Origin: an uncultured Bacillaceae bacterium
GTDB taxonomy: Bacteria > Bacillota > Bacilli > Bacillales > Amphibacillaceae
NCBI GenBank assembly: GCA_945639745.1
Contig: CALZEK010000120.1
Span: 1-5,152, forward strand
Direction of reading: 5' to 3'
DNA: 5,152 nucleotides
In this document: positions 1 to 5,152 of the stretch, one piece after another
Numbering within the stretch: position 1 is the stretch's first letter
Layout of the letters: each line of letters starts with the position of its first letter
The notes under the pieces: generated by a model
The model's database searches: none
What the model was told of the DNA's origin: nothing
Seen by the model: only the letters and a program-made list of their open reading frames with translations
Program-made: the position numbers and the translations under genes

Positions 1-372
1 ATTTATTAAGGGAAAAAATAATAAGATGAGATATGTTAAACCTATTGTATAAATAGGTGATAAATATGCTGGGTTAAAAGTTAAACTAATTAAAAATATA
101 CTAATTAATAAAATTATAAATATATCATAGTTAAATACTATATTTATACCGATTGAAATAATTGAGACTATCAATCCACTAAACAAAGATAATAATAGTG
201 TTTTTTTCCACTCATGAAATAAACCGAAAATCTTAATTCCAAATAGCTTTCGCTCACTTTTAATTCTTTGAATACCTAATATAAATATGAATATAAAAAA
301 CCAATAGAATAAAGGATTATAAAAAAGATTAGCAATTGCTCTTCCCAACTCTAATAACAATATTTCTAACAA
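1..372 (-). CDS. minJ: MinJ-like multi-pass membrane protein, N-terminal part (runs off left edge)
   Basis: The reading frame is open to base 1, giving about 124 codons of an incomplete protein. It is very hydrophobic. Numbered from the TTG, helices lie at about residues 19-36, 58-81, 83-99 and 103-123, with a basic stretch (RIKSERK) after the first. The NPLFYWF motif followed by RIK-ERK-F matches what I remember of the N terminus of Bacillus MinJ, a membrane protein with a C-terminal PDZ domain that bridges DivIVA and MinD at poles and septa; the PDZ part would lie beyond the window. The start chosen is TTG at 372, because AAGGTGA (378-384) sits 5 bases upstream and this places NPLFYWF about 18 residues in, as I recall for MinJ. 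An in-frame ATG at 387 has no clear ribosome binding site. The gene follows ctpB by 21 bases and probably shares its transcript. B. subtilis has swrA in between; here it is absent. The family call rests on memory of motifs and synteny. Confidence 0.75.
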   Translation of the reverse strand, partial: MLEILLLELGRAIANLFYNPLFYWFFIFIFILGIQRIKSERKLFGIKIFGLFHEWKKTLLLSLFSGLIVSIISIGINIVFNYDIFIILLISIFLISLTFNPAYLSPIYTIGLTYLILLFFPLIN

Positions 373-377
373 GTCAT

Positions 378-384
378 TCACCTT
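378..384 (-). promoter_or_regulatory. Ribosome binding site deciding the minJ start
   Basis: On the minus strand the sequence reads AAGGTGA, complementary to the 16S rRNA tail, with 5 bases before an in-frame TTG at 372. The ATG at 387 lies upstream of this site, with only GTTTGA between it and the ctpB stop codon. An ATG directly after the site is out of frame and meets a stop after three codons. The TTG is therefore the best-supported start. Confidence 0.65.
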
Positions 385-393
385 CATTCAAAC

Positions 394-1818
394 TTATTTA
401 TATAAACCTTCTAAAGCTGCTTTCATTTGTAAATCATCTTTGCCATCTTTGATTCTTTGCATAACTTCTAATTCTAAAGTACTTGCTGTTTCTTTATCTA
501 ATTCTCCTGTTATTTTAAGTGAATGCTTCTTTTGAAACTTTTCAATTGAAAGGGCAGTTTGATCATCAAAATAACCATCTTTACGCTCAATTTTATAACC
601 CAATCCTTCTAGCATAATTTGACTTGTTTTAATATTTTCATCAGATTGATCTATTTTAAATGGTTTTTCAATTTGAATTGGGTGCGAATAATAATAGTCA
701 GGCTGTTTAACTTCTTGTGTTGGTTTAACACCTTTTTCATGAATCGAATTGCCTTCAGGTGACAACCATTTAAAGAACGTTAACTTAATCATACCATCTT
801 TACCAAGTGGAACTGCTTGTTGTACGGTTCCTTTACCAAAACTATTTGTTCCTACAACATTATAACCCACTTCTTTTAATGCTACAGCAAGTATTTCTGA
901 TGCTGAAGCACTGCCCTCATCAATTAATACAGAAATCGGATATTCTTTTTTATTAGCTAGTTCAGAATAAAAAAGTTCCTTTTCTCCTTCTGGGTCTTCA
1001 ATTTGTAAATAAGGTATATTTTTAGGGATGAACTCCATTAACATATCTTCTACAGAATCTAATAAACCACCAGGATTTCCTCTCACATCTATAATTAGAC
1101 CATCAATTTCAGTTTCTTCAAATTTAGTTAATTCCTTTTTAAAATCTGTTGAGGTATCTTCTGAAAAGCTTGTTATTTCAATAATCCCTGTTTTTTTACC
1201 ATTAAGATCCTTAGTCGATGCATAAACAGTTTCTACAGGAATATCATCGCGAGTTAATTCAACTTCAAAATTATTTTCGCCACGCGTGATTGAAAGTTTT
1301 ACTTTCGACCCTGCTTCACCTCGTATTTTTTCTACTGCTTCTGTTAAATCTAATCCTTCTAATTTTTCATCGTCTACTTTTATAATTTGATCGTTCGGTT
1401 TCAAGCCTGCTTTTTCTGCTGGTGAGTCTTTAATAGGTGCAATGATTGTCACTTTTCCATCAACCATACTCACTTCAGTACCAATACCTTGAAATGAAGA
1501 TTCTATTTGTTCATTAAAGTTTTCAGTTGCCTGTTCATTCATATAAGTACTATAAGGATCATCAAGTGTATTTAACATTCCTTGAATAGCACCTTCAATT
1601 AATTCATCACCTTCAACATCTTCAATATAATGCTGTTCAATCAAACTATAAGCTTGTTCTACTTTTTCAATATTATCTATTGACTGTGTATTAATTTGTC
1701 CTTGGTTTGTTTCTAACACTTCTGTTTCTGTTATTTTACTTCCAAAATAAGTTCCTAATAAACCGATAATAAAAACACTAATGAATAGTAAGACGATATT
1801 TGTTTTTGTTATTTGCAT
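394..1818 (-). CDS. ctpB: S41 family carboxy-terminal processing protease (CtpA/CtpB type)
   Basis: A 474-residue membrane-anchored serine protease acting outside the cytoplasmic membrane. In order: an uncleaved signal-anchor helix (about 5-25), a helical N-terminal region (45-100), a PDZ domain (about 105-190, containing GIGTEV and AEKAGLKPND), the S41 core (about 195-370) and a C-terminal PG_binding_1 type domain (about 388-455). The predicted Ser/Lys/Gln catalytic set is S305 in GSASASE, K329 in SFGKG and Q333 in TVQQ, all present. Length fits B. subtilis CtpA/CtpB (about 465-480 residues). B. subtilis CtpB helps trigger sigma-K activation in sporulation by cutting SpoIVFA; related CTPs degrade peptidoglycan hydrolases. 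Nothing here shows whether this organism sporulates. The longer open frame to 1872 is rejected: its first 18 codons precede GGGGTG, which sits correctly for the ATG at 1818, and the hydrophobic anchor follows directly. The gene lies after a terminator and is probably transcribed separately from ftsEX. The ctpB symbol rests on synteny; CtpA paralogues share this architecture. Confidence 0.92.
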   Translation of the reverse strand: MQITKTNIVLLFISVFIIGLLGTYFGSKITETEVLETNQGQINTQSIDNIEKVEQAYSLIEQHYIEDVEGDELIEGAIQGMLNTLDDPYSTYMNEQATENFNEQIESSFQGIGTEVSMVDGKVTIIAPIKDSPAEKAGLKPNDQIIKVDDEKLEGLDLTEAVEKIRGEAGSKVKLSITRGENNFEVELTRDDIPVETVYASTKDLNGKKTGIIEITSFSEDTSTDFKKELTKFEETEIDGLIIDVRGNPGGLLDSVEDMLMEFIPKNIPYLQIEDPEGEKELFYSELANKKEYPISVLIDEGSASASEILAVALKEVGYNVVGTNSFGKGTVQQAVPLGKDGMIKLTFFKWLSPEGNSIHEKGVKPTQEVKQPDYYYSHPIQIEKPFKIDQSDENIKTSQIMLEGLGYKIERKDGYFDDQTALSIEKFQKKHSLKITGELDKETASTLELEVMQRIKDGKDDLQMKAALEGLYK

Positions 1819-1822
1819 GTAT

Positions 1823-1829
1823 TCACCCC
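1823..1829 (-). promoter_or_regulatory. Ribosome binding site deciding the ctpB start
   Basis: The minus strand reads GGGGTGA with 4 bases before the ATG at 1818. This supports the 474-residue start over the in-frame start 54 bases upstream, whose coding would run through the promoter and leader region and would put a charged, non-signal stretch ahead of the membrane anchor. Confidence 0.8.
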
Positions 1830-1852
1830 GTATAATAAAATCATCTCTTCTT

Positions 1853-1881
1853 ATTTTACCACAAACTACCATAACTAACAG
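1853..1881 (-). promoter_or_regulatory. Candidate sigma-A promoter for ctpB-minJ (extended -10)
   Basis: On the minus strand a -10 element TAAAAT (1858-1853) is preceded by TGG, making an extended -10 (TGnTAAAAT). A weak -35, CTGTTA (1881-1876, 3 of 6 matches to TTGACA), lies exactly 17 bases upstream. Transcription would start near 1846, giving a leader of about 28 bases to the ctpB ATG. The element lies downstream of the intrinsic terminator at 1931-1899, where an independent promoter would be expected. The call is by consensus only, and in AT-rich DNA such matches also arise by chance. Confidence 0.4.
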
Positions 1882-1898
1882 AATATCTACTTCTTATT

Positions 1899-1931
1899 AA
1901 AAAAACATCTTACTTTTATAAAAGTAAGATG
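1899..1931 (-). terminator. Intrinsic terminator after the ftsE-ftsX-M23 unit
   Basis: Bases 1906-1931 form a perfect 26-base palindrome. It folds as an 11-base-pair stem (CATCTTACTTT with AAAGTAAGATG) and a TATA loop. On the minus strand it is followed at once by seven T (1905-1899). It begins 12 bases past the stop codon of the M23 peptidase gene. In the plus direction the stem is followed only by a broken T tract (CTTTTAATTTATTT), so it is mainly a minus-strand terminator; no plus-strand gene needs one. The stem is AT-rich but long, so at least partial termination is expected. Confidence 0.9.
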
Positions 1932-1943
1932 CTTTTAATTTAT

Positions 1944-3458
1944 TTAAAAACTAATATGGTTTCTTGGGTTGACAGGATTTCCGAATCCACCACTATGAAT
2001 TTCAAAGTGTAAGTGAGGACCTGATGAATCTCCTGTTGAACCTACTGTTCCAATTCTCTGACCACGGCTTACTTGGCCACTTTTCACTGAAATACTATTT
2101 AAATGAGCATATAGAGTTGTGTAAGTTTTCCCATCAATATGATGAGTTATCATAACACGGTTACCATAACCACCATTATTATAACCTGCACTTGATATAA
2201 CACCTGAAGCTGCAGCATAGACTGGTGTACCAGTTGATGCTCTTACATCAATCCCTTTATGTGCTGTTACTTTTCCAGTTAAGGGATGCACACGATTTGG
2301 GCTAAACTCTGATGAAACTGAACCTGATGCTGGTCTTATAAAACTACCTCCACCTGATGATTTTTGAGTTGGTTTTGGTTTAGTTTCTGGTTCTGTAGAA
2401 ACTGTTGTCACACTCTTAGATGAATTCTTAGTGTTTTTCTTTATTTCTTTTGTTGATTTTGATTTTTTGTTAACTACTTGGCTTGAAGTTTTCTGTTTTT
2501 CAACTTGATTTTCTTTTGCTTCTTGTTTAGCTATTTGACGTTGAGCAGCTTCTCGCTCAGCTTTTTTCTTAGCTATTTTTTCTTCAGCAATTCTTTTTCG
2601 TTCTGCAGTTTCTAATCTATTTTTTTCATTTTTAGCTACCTGCTTAGCTTGTTCTAGTGCCGAAGCTTCTCCCGCAATTAAAGCTTCTTCTTCTTCTAAT
2701 GTTAATTCAGCAAACACTAAATCTTCATATTTTTTTTCTAATTCAGCTTTAATCTTAGCTTGTTTTTTCTTTTGAGTCGTTAACTCTTTTTTTAAATCAG
2801 CTAACTTCTCTTTTTCTTTAACTTGATTTTTTCTTTTCTTCTCTAAAGACTTCTTATTTTCTTGAACTTGATTTTCTTTTGTTTCTAATGCTTTTTTATC
2901 TTTTGCGTGTTCTTCCATAATGACTTTATCTGAATCCATAACTGTATTAACAGCTGTTGATCTTGAAATCAAGTCAGAAAAACTCTTCGCTCCTAAGATA
3001 ACTTCTAAATATTGAACTTCTCCACCAGCTTCTTGAATTGACTTTAACCTTTTCGTTAACATGTCTTCGCGTTCTTTTATTCTTATTTTTAACTCTTTAA
3101 TTTCTTTATTTAATTGTTTTATTTCTGCTTCAAGTTCTTTAATTTCTTTATCTGTTTGCTTAATTTCTTTATTTTTTTTACTTAATTTTTTTTCGGTTTC
3201 ATTTACTTCTTCTGTAATAACTTGCATTTGTTCTTCTACAGACATTTGCTCTGCTTTATTTTTTCCTTTTTCATTATTTACAGATTTTTTATTATTATTT
3301 ACTTCATTTCTTTGGTTATTTAATTTGTTCTTTTCTTTTTCGATTTTTTTTATTTCTTTTTCATATTCTTCAATAGAATTTGCTGAAACATTTGCTGTTG
3401 GAACCAAAATACTTATTGAGAGTCCAGCTGCTATAATAATTTTAATGATTTTATTCAC
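1944..3458 (-). CDS. Secreted coiled-coil M23 murein metallopeptidase, probable FtsEX partner
   Basis: A 504-residue exported protein. Residues 1-26 are a signal peptide with likely cleavage after VSA (A26). Residues 29-145 and about 185-325 are Lys/Glu-rich coiled coils, separated by the hinge LEVILGAKSFSDLISR (151-166) typical of the PcsB/CwlO/EnvC-type N-terminal region. A Ser/Thr/Lys/Pro-rich linker (about 324-370) leads to an M23 (LytM-type) domain at 373-504. Predicted zinc ligands are H400 and D404 (HKGID) and H484; H452 (LYAHL) and H482 (HLH) are the catalytic histidines. All are present, so it should cut peptide cross-bridges rather than act only as an EnvC-like activator. The start is GTG, with AAAAGGGGA ending 10 bases upstream and overlapping the ftsX stop; no better in-frame start precedes the signal peptide. 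It lies 21 bases after ftsX, which implies co-transcription and suggests, by family knowledge, that FtsX drives it through the coiled coil. The partnership is inferred. Annotation pipelines may call it 'murein hydrolase activator EnvC'. Confidence 0.93.
   Translation of the reverse strand: MNKIIKIIIAAGLSISILVPTANVSANSIEEYEKEIKKIEKEKNKLNNQRNEVNNNKKSVNNEKGKNKAEQMSVEEQMQVITEEVNETEKKLSKKNKEIKQTDKEIKELEAEIKQLNKEIKELKIRIKEREDMLTKRLKSIQEAGGEVQYLEVILGAKSFSDLISRSTAVNTVMDSDKVIMEEHAKDKKALETKENQVQENKKSLEKKRKNQVKEKEKLADLKKELTTQKKKQAKIKAELEKKYEDLVFAELTLEEEEALIAGEASALEQAKQVAKNEKNRLETAERKRIAEEKIAKKKAEREAAQRQIAKQEAKENQVEKQKTSSQVVNKKSKSTKEIKKNTKNSSKSVTTVSTEPETKPKPTQKSSGGGSFIRPASGSVSSEFSPNRVHPLTGKVTAHKGIDVRASTGTPVYAAASGVISSAGYNNGGYGNRVMITHHIDGKTYTTLYAHLNSISVKSGQVSRGQRIGTVGSTGDSSGPHLHFEIHSGGFGNPVNPRNHISF
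3069..3173 (-). repeat. Heptad repeat tract within the coiled coil
   Basis: Residues 96-130 of the M23 protein are five consecutive seven-residue units: NKEIKQT, DKEIKEL, EAEIKQL, NKEIKEL, KIRIKER. Isoleucine recurs at one coiled-coil core position and Leu/Thr at the other. At the DNA level a near-identical 14-16 base word (CTTAATTTCTTTAT or TCTTTAATTTCTTTAT, plus strand) recurs at 3094, 3136 and 3159, in the same register of 21 bases (spacings of 42 and 21). This indicates internal duplication of one heptad or strong codon bias acting on a repeated peptide. Confidence 0.85.
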
Positions 3459-3479
3459 TTTAGTATATTCCCCTTTTAA

Positions 3480-4373
3480 TTAAACCTTTAAAAATTTCCT
3501 TACACTCATGACACTTCCCCAAATACCAATGAGTGCTCCGACAATTAAGATAATAGCAGATAATTGCCATACAAATGGATTGAACGGTAATATTTCTACA
3601 AATCTTAATGTGATTTTATCGCTAAAGTTACTAACTACATAATAATAACTTGTTGATATGACAATGATTGGAACGATTGAACCAAGTACACCTAAAAGTA
3701 GTCCTTCTACAAAGAAAGGCCATCTAATAAATCCATTTGTAGCTCCAACTAATTTCATCACACCAATTTCTTCACTGCGTGCCATAATTGTTAATTTAAT
3801 TGTATTTGAAATTAAAAACATAGCCGTTAAAACTAAACCAACAATTAATGCAAGTCCTATATTTCTTGCGTATGTGTTAAATTTAAATAATTGTGGAACA
3901 ACATCTTTTCCATAATTAACTTTTTGAACATAATCAAACTTTTCAATCTGCGATGCTACAGCTTCTGTATCACGTGGTTCTTTTGTTTTTACAACATAAG
4001 CATGATTCAATGGGTTATCTTGTTTAAATAATCCCCAAGCTTCACCCTCATCTCCAAAACTCTCAATTAAATTTTCTAACTCGTCATTTTTTGATGAGAA
4101 ACTTATCGAATCAACTTCTTTTATTTCTTTGATTTTATCGCCTATTTCAGAAATCGCATCTTCATCTGCTTGTGATTCAATTAATGTTTTAATTTCAACA
4201 TCTTCTTCTACTTTTTTTGTCATTTCGTTAATATTTAACATCAAAGCTACAAATGTGCCAACGAGTACTAAAGTAACAGTTACTGCACCAATTGATGCAA
4301 CTGACATCCAACCGTTACGAATAATATTTTTTGATCCTTCTCGTAAATGTCGTTTAAAGGTATTAAATTTCAT
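3480..4373 (-). CDS. ftsX: Cell division ABC system membrane subunit FtsX
   Basis: A 297-residue type VII ABC (MacB-like fold) membrane protein that relays FtsE ATP hydrolysis to an extracellular peptidoglycan hydrolase. It has four membrane helices: about 24-46, 171-194, 222-246 and 270-290. The large extracellular loop spans roughly 48-168. The stretch MARSEEIGVMKLVGAT (197-212), before helix 3, is the conserved cytoplasmic FtsX segment. The N terminus (FKRHLREGSKNIIRNGWMS) is the usual FtsX amphipathic opening. Length equals that of B. subtilis FtsX (296). The start is ATG at 4373, because AAGGAGA (4388-4382) is 8 bases upstream; the ATG at 4379 is too close to that site and the ATG at 4406 precedes it. 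The resulting 11-base overlap with ftsE suggests translational coupling, expected for subunits of one complex. The next gene is the likely hydrolase partner. Confidence 0.97.
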   Translation of the reverse strand: MKFNTFKRHLREGSKNIIRNGWMSVASIGAVTVTLVLVGTFVALMLNINEMTKKVEEDVEIKTLIESQADEDAISEIGDKIKEIKEVDSISFSSKNDELENLIESFGDEGEAWGLFKQDNPLNHAYVVKTKEPRDTEAVASQIEKFDYVQKVNYGKDVVPQLFKFNTYARNIGLALIVGLVLTAMFLISNTIKLTIMARSEEIGVMKLVGATNGFIRWPFFVEGLLLGVLGSIVPIIVISTSYYYVVSNFSDKITLRFVEILPFNPFVWQLSAIILIVGALIGIWGSVMSVRKFLKV

Positions 4374-5049
4374 AGCCATAATCTCCTTGCTTTTCATCTC
4401 TGGCAATTAATCCATCTTCAATTGCTATTACACGTTTTTTGATTGTATTAACAATTTCTTGACTGTGCGTTGCCATTATAATTGTTGTTCCTCTTGCATT
4501 AATTTCTTCTAATGTTCGCATAATTCCCCATGATGTATCTGGATCTAAATTTCCTGTTGGTTCATCAGCAATAACAATTTTAGGTTTACTTGCAATAGCT
4601 CTAGCAATTGAAACCCTTTGTTGTTCTCCACCCGATAATTCTTGTGGGAATGACTTTGCTTTATCCTCTAAACCTACAAGTTCAAGCACTTCTTTAACTC
4701 TTTCTTGAATCACCTCGGGTGTTTCTTCTATAACTTCTAGTGCGAATGCCACATTTTCATATACTGTTAAGCGAGGTAATAATTTAAAGTCTTGGAAAAC
4801 AACACCAATATCTCTTCTTAAATATGGAACTTTATTCGCTTTTAATTTATTTGTTTCAATCCCATCAATAATAACATCACCTTTTGTAGGGACTTCTTCT
4901 CGATAAATTAATTTTATAAATGTAGATTTACCTGCTCCACTCGGTCCGACTACATAAACAAATTCACCTGGTTCAATGTGAATATCTATACCATTTAAAG
5001 CAACGACGCCATTAGGATATGTTTTATATACGTTTTTTAAATTAATCAT
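4363..5049 (-). CDS. ftsE: Cell division ABC system ATPase FtsE
   Basis: A 228-residue cytoplasmic ABC ATPase, the usual full length for FtsE. Visible motifs in order: Walker A GPSGAGKST (35-43), Q-loop glutamine Q86 in VVFQDF, the FtsE-typical FKLLPRLTVYENV (88-100), ABC signature LSGGEQQR (138-145), Walker B IVIADEP with catalytic E163 (158-164), D-loop NLD (167-169) and switch histidine H195 in ATHSQ. All key residues are intact. It powers FtsX-dependent control of cell-wall hydrolysis rather than solute transport. The start is ATG at 5049, with AAGGTGA (5065-5059) 9 bases upstream; the opening MINLKNVYKTYPNG is the family norm. The C-terminal end overlaps ftsX and carries its ribosome binding site. 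It is the first gene of the ftsE-ftsX-M23 unit; the gene further upstream lies outside the window. Confidence 0.98.
   Translation of the reverse strand: MINLKNVYKTYPNGVVALNGIDIHIEPGEFVYVVGPSGAGKSTFIKLIYREEVPTKGDVIIDGIETNKLKANKVPYLRRDIGVVFQDFKLLPRLTVYENVAFALEVIEETPEVIQERVKEVLELVGLEDKAKSFPQELSGGEQQRVSIARAIASKPKIVIADEPTGNLDPDTSWGIMRTLEEINARGTTIIMATHSQEIVNTIKKRVIAIEDGLIARDEKQGDYGYEI
4382..4388 (-). promoter_or_regulatory. Ribosome binding site deciding the ftsX start, inside ftsE
   Basis: AAGGAGA on the minus strand lies within the last codons of ftsE. It is 8 bases before the ATG at 4373 and only 2 bases before the ATG at 4379. The first spacing is near optimal and the second too short, so the shorter product starting MKFNTF is preferred. 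Confidence 0.8.
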
Positions 5050-5074
5050 TACACTTAATCACCTTTGCTTCTAT

Positions 5075-5102
5075 TTTATAGTTTTAAGAAGACACTCTTA
5101 AA
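5075..5102 (-). promoter_or_regulatory. Candidate promoter P2 for ftsE
   Basis: On the minus strand TTTAAG (5102-5097, 3 of 6 matches to TTGACA) and TATAAA (5080-5075, 5 of 6 to TATAAT) are separated by 16 bases. The start point would be near 5068, only a few bases before the AAGGTGA ribosome binding site, so the leader would be very short. The inverted repeat at 5083-5102 fills the spacer. Weaker than P1, and AT-rich chance matching is possible. Confidence 0.25.
5083..5102. repeat. Inverted repeat in the ftsE leader
   Basis: TTTAAGA (5083-5089) and TCTTAAA (5096-5102) are perfect 7-base arms around a 6-base spacer. No T tract follows the repeat on either strand, so it does not look like a terminator. 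It could be an operator between the -35 and -10 of P2, or a weak hairpin in a transcript from P1. No known regulator box is recognised. The surrounding 103-base stretch upstream of ftsE holds no gene that I can see. Confidence 0.45.
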
Positions 5103-5113
5103 TATCCTTACTT

Positions 5114-5122
5114 AGTATATCA
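5114..5122 (-). promoter_or_regulatory. Candidate promoter P1 for ftsE (extended -10)
   Basis: The minus strand reads TGATATACT: a TGn extension plus TATACT, 5 of 6 matches to TATAAT. The hexamer 17 bases upstream (AGAGAT) is a poor -35. The nearby TTGAAA (5133-5128) is only 8 bases away, too close to serve. Transcription would begin near 5107, giving a leader of about 57 bases that includes the inverted repeat at 5083-5102. Consensus-based and moderate at best. Confidence 0.4.
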
Positions 5123-5152
5123 TGTTTTTTCAAGATATCTCTAAACAAATTA

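Noticed and set aside
1028..1225. Plus-strand frame of 65 codons.
   Set aside because: Lies wholly inside the S41 protease core on the opposite strand; no family resemblance seen.
1819..1872. N-terminal extension of the CtpB-type protease (18 extra codons).
   Set aside because: The extension overlaps the candidate promoter and the ribosome binding site that fits the ATG at 1818; it would put a charged stretch ahead of the membrane anchor.
3061..3483. Open plus-strand frame of about 140 codons rich in Phe, Ser and Leu.
   Set aside because: It is the antisense of the Lys/Glu-rich coiled coil: AAA and GAA codons read backwards as TTT and TTC. No ribosome binding site and no recognisable domain.
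3658..3915. Plus-strand frame of 85 codons.
   Set aside because: Antisense of the conserved FtsX C-terminal half; no independent coding signal.
4374..4406. N-terminal extension of FtsX (11 extra codons).
   Set aside because: The AAGGAGA site lies inside this extension and serves the ATG at 4373; family length also fits the shorter form.
4129..4410. Plus-strand frame of 93 codons.
   Set aside because: Antisense of the FtsX N-terminal region, including its well-recognised first helix.
5128..5133. TTGAAA as a -35 element for ftsE.
   Set aside because: It is 8 bases from the good -10 (TATACT), and at 17 bases downstream there is only TAAGGA, a poor -10.
5134..5141. AGATATCT perfect palindrome near the right edge.
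   Set aside because: Eight bases of self-complementary AT-rich sequence is expected by chance and has no further support.
1..5152. CRISPR arrays, insertion sequences, tRNA/rRNA genes, riboswitches, toxin-antitoxin or defence genes.
   Set aside because: Looked for on both strands; nothing found. Almost all the sequence is accounted for by five conserved genes, and the only repeats are the coiled-coil heptads, the terminator stem and the small leader repeat.

Overview
This 5,152-base window is AT-rich and looks like a core chromosomal cell-division/cell-wall cluster of a low-GC Bacillota, most likely Bacillales. The evidence is strong AGGAG/GGGGTG-type ribosome binding sites, GTG and probable TTG starts, a Gram-positive signal peptide, and a minJ-like gene. 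As far as I know, MinJ is confined to Bacillales and relatives. I cannot name the genus. Every gene reads on the minus strand, so transcription runs from the right end to the left end.

Layout in transcription order. Bases 5152-5050 are a 103-base leader with candidate promoters and a small inverted repeat. ftsE (5049-4363) overlaps ftsX (4373-3480) by 11 bases. A 21-base gap follows, then a secreted coiled-coil M23 murein metallopeptidase (3458-1944, GTG start). A strong intrinsic terminator (1931-1899) closes this three-gene unit. A second unit begins with a candidate extended -10 promoter. It encodes an S41 carboxy-terminal processing protease of CtpB type (1818-394) and, 21 bases after it, the 5' part of a multi-pass membrane protein resembling MinJ, which runs off the left edge.

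How the genes fit together. FtsE (ATPase) and FtsX (membrane subunit) form a type VII ABC system. In studied bacteria it does not transport anything but drives a periplasmic or extracellular coiled-coil partner that cuts peptidoglycan or activates a cutter. The next gene encodes a protein with the right architecture for that partner. Unlike E. coli EnvC, its LytM/M23 domain keeps a full set of zinc and catalytic residues, so it is probably an active endopeptidase. The adjacent CtpB-type protease acts on the same side of the membrane and carries its own peptidoglycan-binding domain. CTP proteases are known elsewhere to degrade peptidoglycan hydrolases, so a regulatory link is plausible but is inference here. 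MinJ connects the Min system to the division machinery.

I do not see a previously undescribed system. The gene order ftsE-ftsX-M23 peptidase-ctp-minJ agrees with what I know of several Bacillales genomes. There is no CRISPR array, mobile element, tRNA or rRNA. The points most worth a second look are the intact active site of the FtsEX-linked hydrolase, its perfect heptad repeat, the terminator that divides the cluster, and the minJ start codon.
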